From Moraxellaceae bacterium (GTDB lineage Bacteria; Pseudomonadota; Gammaproteobacteria; Pseudomonadales; Moraxellaceae): DNA of 64,000 nt. The notes under the pieces are model-generated. The model was not told the DNA's origin, made no database searches, and worked only from the letters and a program-made list of their open reading frames with translations. Shown here one piece after another: positions 45,250-56,619 of this stretch. A program made the position numbers and the translations under genes. Numbering within the stretch: the stretch's first letter is position 1; every line of letters begins with the position of its first letter. The stretch is taken from the NCBI GenBank assembly GCA_030646295.1, contig JAUSND010000025.1, positions 1-64,000 on the forward strand. The letters are read 5' to 3'.

Positions 45250-47382
45250 TCAGGCGTGCTCGGGCAGCTTGAAGCCGGCTACCGACTGGCGCAACTCGTT
45301 AGCCATTTCCGCGAGATTCCCAATCGACCGTGCTGTCGCAATGGTACCGGCAGTGGTCTGAGAGGTGATCTCCTGAATCACGTTCATGGTGTTGGAGATG
45401 TGGCCCGCCGAAGCAGCCTGCTGACGTGCCGCATTCGAAATGTTCTGAATGAGGTCGGCAAGGTTTCTCGACACCGACTCGATCTCGCCCAGTGCCACAC
45501 CGGCGTCCTGCGCCAGACGGGCACCGCGCACCACTTCGGCCGTGGTCTGCTCCATCGAGATAACGGCTTCGTTGGTATCCGTTTGAATCGTTTTCACCAG
45601 CTGTTCGATCTGCTTGGTTGCAGCAGCAGAACGTTCTGCAAGTCGCTGCACTTCGTCGGCAACCACCGCAAAGCCGCGACCGGCTTCACCGGCCATCGAC
45701 GCCTGGATGGCGGCGTTAAGAGCCAGAATGTTGGTCTGGTCGGCAATGTCGTTAATCAGCGACACGATGTCACCAATTTCCTGTGACGATTCACCGAGAC
45801 GTTTAATACGCTTCGATGTTTCCTGAATCTGCTCACGAATCGTGTCCATACCGGTGATGGTGTTCTGCACCACCTCGGCGCCCTTGTGGGCGATGGCCAC
45901 AGAGCGCTCGGCCACTGCGGCCGATTCGGCAGCGTTGGCAGACACCTGGTCAATCGAGACCGCCATTTCATTCACAGCGGCAGATGCACCCGCAATTTCC
46001 TGCGCCTGATGCTCGGACGCTTCGGCAAGATGCATGGCCGTGGACTGTGTTTCCTGGGCAGCGGCAGACACCTGCACAGCGGTCTGGTTAATGGTGGTTA
46101 CCAGTCCGCGCAGCTGGTCAATGGAGTAGTTGATGGAGTCGGCGATGGCACCCGTAAAGTCCTCGGTCACCGTTGCCTGTACGGTAAGGTCGCCGTCAGC
46201 AAGGTCGCCCAGCTCATCAAGCAGACGCAAAATGGCGTCCTGATTACGACGGTTTTCCGACTCAATCTGTTCGGCACGCGCCATTTCCGTATTACGTTCT
46301 TCTTCAGCACGGATACGGTCCACGTTGGCACGCACACGCATCAGCTGGACGGCGCACACGATGCCGACACCCAGGAAAATAATACCGAGAGCGGTATAAA
46401 TCGTTGTATTCGCACTTTCTGCCACATCAGTGGCCAGCGTAGTGGTTGCCACCAGCATGGCGGGGGAATCGCGGAACACACCATCTGCCGCTTCACGCAC
46501 CTGGAAGAGTTCAGGCGATGTTTCCAGAATCGCATTCGCAGACTGGTTCACCGAGCTTTCAAAACTGTCAGCAATCGCCGTCAGTGCATCCTGGGCTTCC
46601 GGATCAGTCACCTGCTGGATACCCAGCGCAGCATCCCCTTCCATCATGCCCGACAGGACACGACCGAACTGGGCGGCGTCACGACCGAAGGCGTCAGCCG
46701 ATGTCACGGCATCCGCGCCACCCTGCAGCACCTTGTTGACGGAACGGAGAATACGTTCTGCCAGCACCGACTGCTGCTTGGCGACCGCAATCTGCGACGC
46801 CGGAGAACCCGACCGCAGCATGCCTTCTACCACGATGTCGTATTCAGCCTGCAGGTCCGGAACCGTTTCCGACAGCGTCTGGGCCAACTCATGCAGATCG
46901 GTCACCGCCGACTCACCATTGAGCACGATGTCGGTATTTTGCGACACCGGATCCCACACCTTCTGAAGCGCCTCCATTTCAGGGCGCTTCGCGCTACGCA
47001 TGTCCTTCAACTCATCCCAGCGTGTCTGGAACTCCTTGCGCGACAGGCTGAGCTGTTTGAAGGCCGCCTCGTTACCGGCAGACGCTTCGGTCGCGTTATT
47101 GGCGATGTTCTGCGACAACACACGCAACTCGGATGCGTTCTGAATCATCTGGGTGGCATTGATGCCCTTGACACCCACGACGATGAACATGCCGAAGGCA
47201 AAGAAAAAGCCAATGCCCAGACCAATCAGCCAGGGACCGGACTCACCACCAGCCGCAGCACTGCGCCAGAGATTCTGCCAGTACTCACGCTGCAGGAGGG
47301 CGCGGAAACTGTCCTTGGAAAAGACCTGCTTCCACTGAATACTCGCGAACTTGTCGCGTACGGCTTGCAGTTTCGGATTCAT
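45250..47382 (-). CDS. pilJ: PilJ, methyl-accepting receptor of the Pil-Chp system
   Basis: The product has 710 residues. A membrane helix near 50-72 ([20 protein letters not shown]) is followed by a periplasmic part of about 250 residues with two PilJ-type four-helix modules ([18 protein letters not shown], then [18 protein letters not shown]). The second helix lies near 325 ([18 protein letters not shown]), then a HAMP-like linker with [13 protein letters not shown]. The signalling hairpin reads [20 protein letters not shown], the conserved tip. In P. aeruginosa PilJ senses pilin and controls ChpA. Confidence 0.96.
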   Translation of the reverse strand: MNPKLQAVRDKFASIQWKQVFSKDSFRALLQREYWQNLWRSAAAGGESGPWLIGLGIGFFFAFGMFIVVGVKGINATQMIQNASELRVLSQNIANNATEASAGNEAAFKQLSLSRKEFQTRWDELKDMRSAKRPEMEALQKVWDPVSQNTDIVLNGESAVTDLHELAQTLSETVPDLQAEYDIVVEGMLRSGSPASQIAVAKQQSVLAERILRSVNKVLQGGADAVTSADAFGRDAAQFGRVLSGMMEGDAALGIQQVTDPEAQDALTAIADSFESSVNQSANAILETSPELFQVREAADGVFRDSPAMLVATTTLATDVAESANTTIYTALGIIFLGVGIVCAVQLMRVRANVDRIRAEEERNTEMARAEQIESENRRNQDAILRLLDELGDLADGDLTVQATVTEDFTGAIADSINYSIDQLRGLVTTINQTAVQVSAAAQETQSTAMHLAEASEHQAQEIAGASAAVNEMAVSIDQVSANAAESAAVAERSVAIAHKGAEVVQNTITGMDTIREQIQETSKRIKRLGESSQEIGDIVSLINDIADQTNILALNAAIQASMAGEAGRGFAVVADEVQRLAERSAAATKQIEQLVKTIQTDTNEAVISMEQTTAEVVRGARLAQDAGVALGEIESVSRNLADLIQNISNAARQQAASAGHISNTMNVIQEITSQTTAGTIATARSIGNLAEMANELRQSVAGFKLPEHA

Positions 47383-47448
47383 ACCATCTGCCCTCGACGG
47401 CCCCCTGTTTATAATTGTACGAAGCGGACCGGAGTACCCGGCCCAGTG

Positions 47449-47982
47449 TCAGGCGGAAGCCTGGAGGAACTGCGGATCTTCAACCAGCCTGGCCAGACTG
47501 AAGATCGCCCAATCCTTGTCTTCACGCCGGAAAGCCCCCTGAACAAAGGGCCGCAACTCTGCATGCACATGCAGGGCCTCCGGCGAATAATCTTGTACAG
47601 GGAAATGCTGCATCCCCAGAATTTCATCCACCACCAGACCGCTGAAAATGTCACCCTGGTCAATCACCAGGAGGCGGCGGCGGTGTTCCTGCAAGCTTGA
47701 TGCCCGATTGAAGTAACCCAGCATGTCCATGATCGGCAACAGACGACCACGCACATTGGCGATCCCCTTCATCCACGGCTTTACACCGGGAACGTGCGTG
47801 TAACGTGGCACGGCCAGCACTTCGGAAACCTCACCCATTGCTGCCAGGAAATACTGGCCGTCAAGCGTAAAACCTATACCACTCCAGTACTCGACCGCCT
47901 GGCCGTCAGCCGGCAGGCCAAGCGTGCGCTGTTTTGAGCGCTCGGCAATTTCGAGAAGCTTGATGAATCCCTTGGCGGCCAT
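47449..47982 (-). CDS. pilI: CheW-like adaptor PilI
   Basis: The product has 177 residues. The CheW domain is seen in YWSGIGFTLDGQYFLAAMGE, VSEVLAVPRYTHVPGVKPWM, IANVRGRLLPIMDMLGYF and VIDQGDIFSGLVVDEILGM. It links PilJ to ChpA. It lies 21 bases after pilH and 66 bases before pilJ, matching the P. aeruginosa order. Confidence 0.95.
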   Translation of the reverse strand: MAAKGFIKLLEIAERSKQRTLGLPADGQAVEYWSGIGFTLDGQYFLAAMGEVSEVLAVPRYTHVPGVKPWMKGIANVRGRLLPIMDMLGYFNRASSLQEHRRRLLVIDQGDIFSGLVVDEILGMQHFPVQDYSPEALHVHAELRPFVQGAFRREDKDWAIFSLARLVEDPQFLQASA

Positions 47983-48003
47983 GTTGCCTGCTTGTCTTTC
48001 TGG

Positions 48004-48372
48004 TTATTTGCCGGGAATGAGGCCAGCGATGGTCTGCATGAGCAGCGTTTCATCAACCGGCTTGGTGAGATAGTCACTGGCACCCTGACGCTTGCCCCAG
48101 ACACGGTCAGTTTCCTGATCCTTGGTGGTAACAATGACAATCGGAATGTGTGCCGTATCTTCACCCTTGGACAGCTGGCGTGTTGCCTGAAAACCGTTAA
48201 GGCCCGGCATCACCACGTCCATCAGCACCAGATCAGGCAGCTCGGCACGCGCCGTGGCCACGCCATCAGCACCATTGGTAGCCTCAAGCACCTTGTGCCC
48301 GTGCTTTTCCAGGATTTCACGGAAACGGTAGGTTTCCGTAGGGGAGTCATCAACAATGAGAATACGCGCCAT
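48004..48372 (-). CDS. pilH: response regulator PilH
   Basis: The product has 122 residues, a stand-alone receiver domain with no output part. ILIVDDSPTETYRFREILEK has the acidic pocket, LVLMDVVMPGLNGFQATR the phospho-acceptor Asp, and ASDYLTKPVDETLL the Lys. In P. aeruginosa PilH acts as phosphate sink and counters PilG. It lies 25 bases after pilG. Confidence 0.96.
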   Translation of the reverse strand: MARILIVDDSPTETYRFREILEKHGHKVLEATNGADGVATARAELPDLVLMDVVMPGLNGFQATRQLSKGEDTAHIPIVIVTTKDQETDRVWGKRQGASDYLTKPVDETLLMQTIAGLIPGK

Positions 48373-48397
48373 ATCAACCTCGGAAAATCAGTGACAC

Positions 48398-48787
48398 TCA
48401 AGCCTTTGCGTGGACATGCTGCCGGATGGCACCCAGCAACTCTTCCTTGCTGAATGGCTTGGTCAGATACTCGTCCGAACCCACGATGCGGCCCTTTGCC
48501 TTGTCAAACAGGCCATCCTTGGAGGACAGCATGATGACCGGCGTGGACTTGAAGGCCGAGTTGTTCTTGATCAGCGCACAGGTCTGGTAGCCATCCAGGC
48601 GCGGCATCATGATGTCAACAAAGATGATGTCGGGGTTGGAGTCGGCAATCTTGGCCAGGGCATCAAAACCGTCAGTGGCTGTGATCACGGTGCAGCCGGC
48701 TTTCTGCAGAAGGGTCTCGGCCGTACGACGAATCGTCTTCGAGTCGTCGATGACCATGACTTTCATACCGTCGAAATTGTCTTCCAT
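48398..48787 (-). CDS. pilG: response regulator PilG
   Basis: The product has 129 residues and is nearly identical in its centre to P. aeruginosa PilG as I recall it (KVMVIDDSKTIRRTAETLL, IIFVDIMMPRLDGYQTCALI, SSKDGLFDKAKGRIVGSD). The phospho-acceptor Asp and Lys (YLTKPFSKEELL) are in place. PilG promotes pilus extension through PilB and activates the adenylate cyclase CyaB in P. aeruginosa. It is the first gene of the cluster; the 263-base gap upstream, to 49050, should hold the cluster promoter. Confidence 0.97.
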   Translation of the reverse strand: MEDNFDGMKVMVIDDSKTIRRTAETLLQKAGCTVITATDGFDALAKIADSNPDIIFVDIMMPRLDGYQTCALIKNNSAFKSTPVIMLSSKDGLFDKAKGRIVGSDEYLTKPFSKEELLGAIRQHVHAKA

Positions 48788-49050
48788 TGGAACAGCCTTC
48801 TTTGCATGTGAGGCTTTGCGGGCCTGTCTGGACGAATAACAAAATCCGTAATTACGCTATCGAGCAGCCCCAAGGGGCAGAAACGACAGATTGCCAACGT
48901 TTTAGCACAGTTTTCCATGGCCGGCTACAGAGGCAATGCGCAAAAAAAGCCACTCCTAATCAAACAGGGACAATGGCTTAGCGCAACTTTCTGACGAGAC
49001 ACTCAAGGTTGCAGACAGAAGGAAGCCCACCCCTGCGGCCACCCTCCCTG
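48788..49050. other. intergenic gap upstream of pilG
   Basis: This 263-base gap lies between the pilG start and the end of the TSUP transporter gene. It contains an AT-richer core near 48838-48862 and 48930-48960. I could not assign a convincing promoter, terminator or small gene by eye; a short T-rich stretch with no stem near 48940 is the only feature. Confidence 0.5.
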
Positions 49051-49815
49051 CTACCAGCCATGAAGCAATGCATCGGCAATCAGTTTAAGACCAACCCCGA
49101 TGGTCAGCACCTCAAAAGCCAGCTTGACCACCCTGTTCCCCTTCAGCAGCGCCCAGTGCGCCCCCAGATACCCCCCCACCAGAGACCCCGCCAGCAGTGG
49201 CGGCAGCCACTCCCACTTTACGGGCGCCTGCAGCGACAGCATGAGCGCCCCCAGACCATTCCAGAACAACCCCACCAGCACCAGCGTGTAGGAAACCGCC
49301 CGGGTGTAATCAAGACCAAACCAGCGCACCAGCCACAAGGTGACAAAAAGCCCGGTACCGGAGGTCAGCGAGCCATTGAGCACGCCGATCAGGAACAGGC
49401 CCGCCCCGCCCGCCACCAGGCCCTGGACATCGCGATGGCGACGCTCGGCCACCTGCCCCAGTGCCGGACGCCGCCAGGAGTACACACCCACCCCCAGCGT
49501 CAGCAGGCCAAGCGCAAGCTCCGCCCAGTTGTCCGGGACAGCCAGTATGACCTGGGTACCCGCCAGCACGCCGGGTAACCCGCAGGCCAGGACAAAGGCC
49601 GCAAACCGCCAGTTAAAGCGCCCGGAGCGCAGATGGCGAGCCGTTGCCCCTACACCAAGGGCAACACTGGCAATCTTGTGCGTTGCCAGCGCTACCGGAA
49701 AGGACAACCCCATCATGAGCAGGACAGGCAACTGCAGAAGACCCGCGCCACCGCCAGCCAGGGCTGACAGCGTATTGGCCACCAGAGCGACAAGAAACAA
49801 AACCACGACATCCAT
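49051..49815 (-). CDS. TSUP (TauE/SafE) family membrane transporter
   Basis: The product has 254 residues with about eight membrane helices. The family repeats are seen in NTLSALAGGGAGLLQLPVLL near the start and LNGSLTSGTGLFVTLWLVRW in the second half. TSUP proteins export or import small anions such as sulfite, sulfoacetate or thiosulfate; the substrate is not shown here. The ATG at 49815 is used rather than the GTG at 49818. It is divergent from the gene at 49887, 71 bases away. Confidence 0.9.
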   Translation of the reverse strand: MDVVVLFLVALVANTLSALAGGGAGLLQLPVLLMMGLSFPVALATHKIASVALGVGATARHLRSGRFNWRFAAFVLACGLPGVLAGTQVILAVPDNWAELALGLLTLGVGVYSWRRPALGQVAERRHRDVQGLVAGGAGLFLIGVLNGSLTSGTGLFVTLWLVRWFGLDYTRAVSYTLVLVGLFWNGLGALMLSLQAPVKWEWLPPLLAGSLVGGYLGAHWALLKGNRVVKLAFEVLTIGVGLKLIADALLHGW

Positions 49816-49886
49816 CACTGTCCGACCCTGTCACATAACCTTAGAATGAAGGCGAGCATACCGCTGTCTTACGGAGCCACTTAATA

Positions 49887-50549
49887 ATGCATCGCCTCCC
49901 TGTATTCATCCTGCTGCTGGGCACTCTGGCCGGCCAGGCCATGGCCGATGACGCAGACAAGGCACGCTGGTACCGCTTCTACAATGACAAGAACCAGCCA
50001 ACGATCACTGACCGGATCACCGAGGAACATATCTCTCGTGGCTATGACGCGCTTGACAAGAGCATGCAGGTACTCAGGCATGTCCCCGCACAACGGGCAC
50101 TGACCGCAGAAGAGGCCACCGCCGCAAAAGCCCAGCGGGCCGCCGCCAGCAAGCGGGTCGACGATGACAAGCAATTACTGCGCCTCTATAGCAAACCGGC
50201 TGATGCCGAACACACACGAGACCGCCAGACCGACGCCATCCAGCTACGCATAGACTTCAGCAGCAGCTCACTGAACCGCTTGCGCGAAACACGCGCAATG
50301 GAAGCACAACGCGCCGCCGCACTGGAACGCACCGGCAAGCCCGTCCCGAAACCACTGGCTGACAGTATCCGTAATTACGACAAGCAGATTCAGCAACTGC
50401 AGATCGAGATTCAGGCCCGAAAAGCCGAACAGGAAAAAGTTCGTCAGGAGTTTGCACCCATCATCCAGCGACTGAATGATCTGACCGGGCTGCCTGCCGG
50501 CAACGTACTCCAGCCCACCCTGCCAGCAACACGCCCCCAGTCGCGCTGA
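49887..50549 (+). CDS. secreted protein with DUF4124-like N-terminus and coiled coil
   Basis: The product has 220 residues. A signal peptide ends at AMA near residue 20. WYRFYNDKNQPTITDRITEE resembles the start of DUF4124 domains, which lie at the N-terminus of many short periplasmic proteins. The remainder is charged and helical, with a probable coiled coil at about 140-195 (NYDKQIQQLQIEIQARKAEQ). No enzymatic motif is seen. It is convergent with slmA. Function unknown. Confidence 0.8.
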   Translation: MHRLPVFILLLGTLAGQAMADDADKARWYRFYNDKNQPTITDRITEEHISRGYDALDKSMQVLRHVPAQRALTAEEATAAKAQRAAASKRVDDDKQLLRLYSKPADAEHTRDRQTDAIQLRIDFSSSSLNRLRETRAMEAQRAAALERTGKPVPKPLADSIRNYDKQIQQLQIEIQARKAEQEKVRQEFAPIIQRLNDLTGLPAGNVLQPTLPATRPQSR

Positions 50550-50558
50550 CACGCAACA

Positions 50559-50599
50559 CCAATAAAAAAGCCGGCCACTTCAGCCGGCTTTTTTATTGG
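50559..50599. terminator. bidirectional terminator between the DUF4124-like gene and slmA
   Basis: AGCCGGC and GCCGGCT pair around cacttca, flanked by ccaataaaaa and tttttattgg. Confidence 0.92.
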
Positions 50600-50616
50600 C
50601 AATCCCCAACAGTAAA

Positions 50617-51222
50617 TCAGAAGGAAAGCTGGCGAAACAAGGTCTGCTGGAAATATCGCCACTGTGGCTCCCAGTACTCCGTCGGCAACTGGCGGAATCC
50701 TGATCGCACAAACCTGCTGATATGCCCCTCGACAAAAGTCAGCAACAGATTGGCCGCTGCACTGCTGGTAATGGTCGTACCCAGGTTCTCCTTCAGCTCA
50801 GCCTCTCGCAACACCTGACGGATCTGCGCCTCCAGCCGGTCAAAAAACTGCACAATGCGGGCCTGCAGGCGCTCATGCTCCCCGGTCAGCGCATCGCCGT
50901 TAAGAATCCTGGTAATGCCAGGATTGCGTTCGGCAAACATCAGCAGCAGGAAAATCATCTTCTCGCAACGGACACGCGCATCCTTTTCTTCTTCAAGAAT
51001 CAGACCGACACGCGAAAAAACCACCTCCTCGACAAAATCAATCAGGCCTTCAAACATCCTGGCCTTGCTGGGGAAGTGCCTGTACAAGGCGGCCTCGGTT
51101 ACCCCCACCTCTTTCGCCAGTGCCGCAGTGGTGATGCGCGCACCGGGCGCACTCTCCAGCATTGCCGCCAACGCCTGAAGAATGTGCTCACGCCTGGAAA
51201 TCTTTGGTTCAGGAGCAGTCAT
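50617..51222 (-). CDS. slmA: nucleoid occlusion factor SlmA (TetR family)
   Basis: The product has 201 residues. The TetR DNA-binding part has ISRREHILQALAAMLES, then ITTAALAKEVGVTEAALYRH and FPSKARMFEGLIDFVEE. FAERNPGITRILNGDALTGE and YWEPQWRYFQQTLF are typical of SlmA. SlmA bound to chromosomal SBS sites stops FtsZ assembly over the nucleoid. GGAGG lies five bases before the ATG at 51222. It is last in the coaBC-dut-algC-argB-slmA run. Confidence 0.93.
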   Translation of the reverse strand: MTAPEPKISRREHILQALAAMLESAPGARITTAALAKEVGVTEAALYRHFPSKARMFEGLIDFVEEVVFSRVGLILEEEKDARVRCEKMIFLLLMFAERNPGITRILNGDALTGEHERLQARIVQFFDRLEAQIRQVLREAELKENLGTTITSSAAANLLLTFVEGHISRFVRSGFRQLPTEYWEPQWRYFQQTLFRQLSF

Positions 51223-51245
51223 GCCCACCTCCACAACACCACCTT

Positions 51246-52175
<930 letters not shown>

Positions 52176-52182
52176 TCACCAG

Positions 52183-54723
52183 TCAAAAGGGAATTTCAAG
52201 AGAACCGTCGACACTCGCCAGCAGCGTACGGAAGCGCGATTGCACTGCTGCCAACGCCGCAGGCGTACGCCCTTCAAACCGGGCCACTATGCAGGGCGAG
52301 GTATTGGATGCACGCACCAGCCCCCACGCATCCGGCAACTCGACACGCAAGCCATCAATCGTGATGATATTGGCATCGGAGAACTTTGCCTTGGCCTTCA
52401 TGGCCTCCACGAGGGCAAACTTCTTTGCATCCGGCACAGGAATATTGATTTCCGGCGTTGAAGGATTCTCCGGAAACTCTGCAAATACTGCATCAGCGTC
52501 ATCATTTTCAAGCGAGAGGATTTCCAGCAGGCGCCCTGCCGCATAAATGGCATCATCAAAACCAAACCAGCGGTCATTGAAGAAAATATGGCCACTCATC
52601 TCGCCAGCCAGTGCAGCGCCAGTTTCCTTCAGCTTGCTCTTGATGAAAGAGTGCCCGGTCTTGCTCATCACCGGGCGCCCGCCAAGCCGGCTGATCAACG
52701 CACCAAGATCGCGCGTGCATTTGACATCAAAAATAATGTCGGCACCGGGATTTGTGGTCAGGACATGTTTGGAAAGAAGCATCATCAGACGATCCGGATA
52801 AATGTTCTTGCCACTGGCGGTGACAACGCCAATGCGGTCGCCATCCCCATCAAATGCAATGCCGATGTCGGCATTGTTGGCCGCCACCACGCCCATCAGG
52901 TCTTCCAGATTTTCCGGCTTGCTTGGGTCGGGATGATGATTGGGAAATTTCCCGTCCACTTCACAGAAAAGTGGCACCACCTCACACCCCATCGCCTCCA
53001 GTACACGAGGACCAATGACGCCAGCAATACCATTGCCCGCATCAACAACCACCTTCAATGGACGCGCCAGCACGATATCGCCCGTGACACGGTCAATATA
53101 ATCCTGCGCCACATTCTGCTGGGAAAGTGCGCCAGCACCACCGGAGAAGTTGCCTTCCTCAATACGCTGGCGCAGGGACTGGATCTCGTCTCCTGCCAGC
53201 GTGTCATTGGCGATCATGATCTTGAAACCGTTGTAATTACCCGGATTGTGGCTGCCGGTAATCATCACGCCCGTACCGGTACCAATGACCTTGGCGGCAA
53301 AATACAACACCGGCGTCGGCACCATGCCGACATCAATCACATCCCGGCCACTGGCGCGCAAACCCTCAATAAGAGCTGCATTCATTTGCGTTCCTGACAG
53401 TCGGCCATCCCGGCCAACCACCACAACCTGCTCCCCGCGGGCAACCGCCTCACTGCCGATGGCAAGGCCAATCTTGCGGGCAACGGCCTCGGTGAGCCCC
53501 TCGCCAATCACACCCCGGATATCATAGGCACGAAAAATTTCGGCCGACACAGAAGCACTGTCACTTCCGGGCGCAGCCGCCTGCGGAGCTGCTTTTGCCG
53601 GCGTCACCTTTGCCGGCGCCGAGGCCCCACCCAGCAATGCTGCCGAATCTGCGGCAATGGAAAGATCACCAAGTTCGTCGTGATGTTCTGCTGACTTCAC
53701 GACAACCTTGCCGGCACGCAGCTCCGCACCGTACTGCTCAACACTGGACAGCACGGAGGCGCAAACCTTGAAATTCATGTTGATCTTGTTGCGCGTGCCA
53801 TACCGGAAATAATTCTCACAAAAGCTGTCCATCGCCTCTGCATCCTCGCGCAAGCGCTTCTGCAGCATGAGCAGCATGACCAGCAACAAGCCGCCGACCA
53901 GCAACACCGACAACACACCCAGACCAAGCACCATGAGTGACACCGGATTATCACGCCCCAGCGTCTTTACCGGAGCAAACCGCACCTCCCAGCCAGGATT
54001 ACGCGAAGGCGAAACCGCCGTAACAACCTCTTCCACTTCGGACGCACCGCCTGCCGTGAGAATTACCGCCCTTTCGCTGCCGTTACGCTGCACCAGCTCA
54101 AACTTGCCGGCCTCCGGCGCAAACCGGGTCAGCGCCGTGGACAGTGGCCTGAACGGCATACTGAGCAACAAAACACCGACCATGTTTGTGCCATCACTGA
54201 CAGGACGCGCAAACGTCACCACCTGGTCTTTTTCGTAAAATGAGATTTCCGGCGTCACCTTCACCCCGGCCGCCACGCGCAGCACCATGTCCTGATGTGC
54301 AAAACTCAAGCCATTGGGTATTGCCGGGTCAAGCTTTGCATCCACAACCCGCGCATATACAGCGCCAGGGTACCGGGCCGTCAGCGTATTGGACTCGGCC
54401 GTCTCGAGCACATAGGGCAGCAACGCGGTATCACTCAGGGACGACACCGTGGATTCATGCGTACCCAGATAGGCATCCAGCGTTTCCAGATAGTGCTGCC
54501 GGTAAACCCCTGTCATTGCGTCATGCTGTTGGCGCGCTGCAACATCCACCAGATAATACAGGCTCCCCATTACCGCCAGCAGCATGACAACTGCCGCAAG
54601 CAAGCTCGGCAACCCTGCCTGAAGGGGCGTTTTTGCACGCCGCTCACTTGCGGGGCGCGCGGTCTTTTTCTCTGGCTTGCTCTCGTTGCCGCTCTCGGCT
54701 TTTTTCTTTTTACCCAGCACCAT
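52183..54723 (-). CDS. algC: phosphomannomutase/phosphoglucomutase AlgC, long membrane form
   Basis: The product has 846 residues. The C-terminal 455 or so are a full PMM/PGM: IFRAYDIRGVIGEGL, the phosphoserine loop GVMITGSHNPGNYNGFK, the metal site IAFDGDGDRIGVV, the sugar loop EMSGHIFFNDRW and the phosphate site ASNTSPCIVARFEGRT. The first 390 residues hold a basic cytoplasmic segment, a membrane helix (PSLLAAVVMLLAVMGSLYYL), a periplasmic sensor-like domain of about 200 residues, and a second helix (VLGLGVLSVLLVGGLLLVML). The enzyme supplies sugar phosphates for LPS and exopolysaccharide. It lies between dut and argB as in Pseudomonas, where a long form is also annotated. Confidence 0.93.
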   Translation of the reverse strand: MVLGKKKKAESGNESKPEKKTARPASERRAKTPLQAGLPSLLAAVVMLLAVMGSLYYLVDVAARQQHDAMTGVYRQHYLETLDAYLGTHESTVSSLSDTALLPYVLETAESNTLTARYPGAVYARVVDAKLDPAIPNGLSFAHQDMVLRVAAGVKVTPEISFYEKDQVVTFARPVSDGTNMVGVLLLSMPFRPLSTALTRFAPEAGKFELVQRNGSERAVILTAGGASEVEEVVTAVSPSRNPGWEVRFAPVKTLGRDNPVSLMVLGLGVLSVLLVGGLLLVMLLMLQKRLREDAEAMDSFCENYFRYGTRNKINMNFKVCASVLSSVEQYGAELRAGKVVVKSAEHHDELGDLSIAADSAALLGGASAPAKVTPAKAAPQAAAPGSDSASVSAEIFRAYDIRGVIGEGLTEAVARKIGLAIGSEAVARGEQVVVVGRDGRLSGTQMNAALIEGLRASGRDVIDVGMVPTPVLYFAAKVIGTGTGVMITGSHNPGNYNGFKIMIANDTLAGDEIQSLRQRIEEGNFSGGAGALSQQNVAQDYIDRVTGDIVLARPLKVVVDAGNGIAGVIGPRVLEAMGCEVVPLFCEVDGKFPNHHPDPSKPENLEDLMGVVAANNADIGIAFDGDGDRIGVVTASGKNIYPDRLMMLLSKHVLTTNPGADIIFDVKCTRDLGALISRLGGRPVMSKTGHSFIKSKLKETGAALAGEMSGHIFFNDRWFGFDDAIYAAGRLLEILSLENDDADAVFAEFPENPSTPEINIPVPDAKKFALVEAMKAKAKFSDANIITIDGLRVELPDAWGLVRASNTSPCIVARFEGRTPAALAAVQSRFRTLLASVDGSLEIPF

Positions 54724-54758
54724 ATATCCCCCGCCAAATCCTGCCGCCAGAAAAGCCG

Positions 54759-55217
54759 TTAATGCCGGCCCGACGAACCAAAGCCACCCGCGCCACGAGA
54801 ACTGGCATCAAAATCGTCCACCATCCGGAAGTCTGCCTGCACAACAGGCACCAGCACATACTGCGCAATGCGCTCACCCGGCTGGATGGTGAAACTTTCC
54901 TTGCCACGATTCCAGCACGACACCATAAGCTCGCCCTGATAATCGGAATCAATCAGACCGACCAGATTACCCAGCACAATGCCGTGCTTGTGACCCAGCC
55001 CCGAACGCGGCAGCACCAGCCCGGCAAACGCATGATCAGCAATGTAGATGGCAAGCCCGGTACGGATCAGATGAGTTTCCCCCGGGGCAAGCACCAGTGG
55101 TGCATCCAGACAGGCGCGCAGATCAAGCCCGGCCGAACCCTCGGTCGCATAGGCAGGTAACGGAAACTCGGTACCGATGCGTGCATCCAGGATTTTCACA
55201 TCCACGGTTTTCTTCAT
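54759..55217 (-). CDS. dut: deoxyuridine triphosphatase (dUTPase)
   Basis: The product has 152 residues. It hydrolyses dUTP to dUMP, keeping uracil out of DNA. The five trimeric dUTPase motifs are present: [60 protein letters not shown], and the C-terminal [12 protein letters not shown]. It lies between coaBC and algC on the same strand. Confidence 0.97.
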   Translation of the reverse strand: MKKTVDVKILDARIGTEFPLPAYATEGSAGLDLRACLDAPLVLAPGETHLIRTGLAIYIADHAFAGLVLPRSGLGHKHGIVLGNLVGLIDSDYQGELMVSCWNRGKESFTIQPGERIAQYVLVPVVQADFRMVDDFDASSRGAGGFGSSGRH

Positions 55218-55264
55218 GTTCTATCCTTGCAAAAAATCAGCAGTAACTGCACATCAATCCAAAA

Positions 55265-56467
55265 TCACTTCTGCAGGAGTCGCTCAGCCAGCACCTCCAC
55301 CAACTGCCGCGCAATAACGGTCTTGCCCGCCTTGTCCAGATGCCGGTCGCCATCCGCCCAGATCACCGTAAGAGCATTGTCATCGCTCTGGAATCCGATA
55401 TCGGCACGAGCCACATCATTGCAGGCAATCATGTCGAGTTTCTTGCGCAACAGCTTCTCGCGCGCATGCTCAATGACCTTCTCGGTTTCTGCAGCAAACC
55501 CCAGCACAAACGGGCGATCCGGCCGTGCCGCAATGGTCGCCACAATATCAGGATTCTTGATCAGCTCGAGCGCAATCACATCAGCCGACTTCTTTATCTT
55601 CTGCTCGGCTACACGCGCCGGGCGGTAATCTGCCACTGCTGCGGTAGCTACAAAAACATCCGCACCTTCTACGGCGGCCTGCGCCGCCAGCAGCATCTCG
55701 TCGGCACTCACCACATTCACCCGCTTCAGCCGTGCCGGGGTAGGCAGGCTGACCGGGCCGGCAATCAGCGTCACACGTGCACCCGCCTCCACGCAGGCCT
55801 CGGCGATGGCAAAGCCCATCTTGCCGGAGCTGTGATTGCTGAGGTAGCGCACCGGATCCAGTGCCTCACGTGTTGGCCCTGCAGTAATCACGACATGGCG
55901 CCCGGTGAGCAAGCCGCTCTCGAACTGGTCCGCACAGGCAGTGGCCAGCTCGACAGACTCCAGCATGCGACCCTCGCCGACATCGCCACAGGCCTGACTG
56001 CCCGCTGCCGGGCCGAAAACCGCCACACCCCGGGCCTGCAATGTCGCCAGATTGGCACGGGTTGCCGGCGCCGCCCACATCTGCTGGTTCATGGCTGGCG
56101 CTACCGCCAGCTTTGCCTTTGTTGCCAGCCAGAGGGTGGTCAGCAGGTCATTGGCCACGCCCTGTGCCAGCCGCGCGAGACAGTCGGCTGAAGCCGGCGC
56201 CACCAGCACCAGATCCGCCCAGCGGGCCAGCTCGATATGCCCCATCGCCGCCTCGGCCGCAGGGTCCAGCAAGTCGGTATGTACCGGGTTGCCGGACAGC
56301 GCCTGTAGCGTCAGCGGCGTAATGAAGGACTGGGCTGCTGTGGTCATCACCACCTGCACCTCGGCACCGGCATCACGCAGGCGGCGGATCAGGTCGGCGC
56401 TCTTGTAGGCCGCAATACCTCCGGACACTCCGAGCACAATGCGTTTGTTGGCAAGACGTGCAGTCAT
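55265..56467 (-). CDS. coaBC: bifunctional phosphopantothenoylcysteine decarboxylase/synthetase
   Basis: The product has 400 residues. It performs two steps of coenzyme A synthesis. The CoaC flavoprotein half has [18 protein letters not shown], the active-site His in [19 protein letters not shown], and the Cys in [13 protein letters not shown]. The CoaB half has [44 protein letters not shown] and the Lys-rich [18 protein letters not shown]. The ATG at 56467 is the family start; 56494 is open but less likely. It is divergent from radC and begins the run to slmA. Confidence 0.96.
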   Translation of the reverse strand: MTARLANKRIVLGVSGGIAAYKSADLIRRLRDAGAEVQVVMTTAAQSFITPLTLQALSGNPVHTDLLDPAAEAAMGHIELARWADLVLVAPASADCLARLAQGVANDLLTTLWLATKAKLAVAPAMNQQMWAAPATRANLATLQARGVAVFGPAAGSQACGDVGEGRMLESVELATACADQFESGLLTGRHVVITAGPTREALDPVRYLSNHSSGKMGFAIAEACVEAGARVTLIAGPVSLPTPARLKRVNVVSADEMLLAAQAAVEGADVFVATAAVADYRPARVAEQKIKKSADVIALELIKNPDIVATIAARPDRPFVLGFAAETEKVIEHAREKLLRKKLDMIACNDVARADIGFQSDDNALTVIWADGDRHLDKAGKTVIARQLVEVLAERLLQK

Positions 56468-56619
56468 GGGCAATCCATCATGGCGATTCAGCATGGGTAA
56501 CTATGGCGTCGAATGGAGGTGACGCAAAGAGAGCGTAAAGATACCATCCGCCCGCACACTAGCGTAGCGCAGACATGGAAAAAGTCAGCGCCTACTGACC
56601 GGCAAGGAGGCCGCTCACA

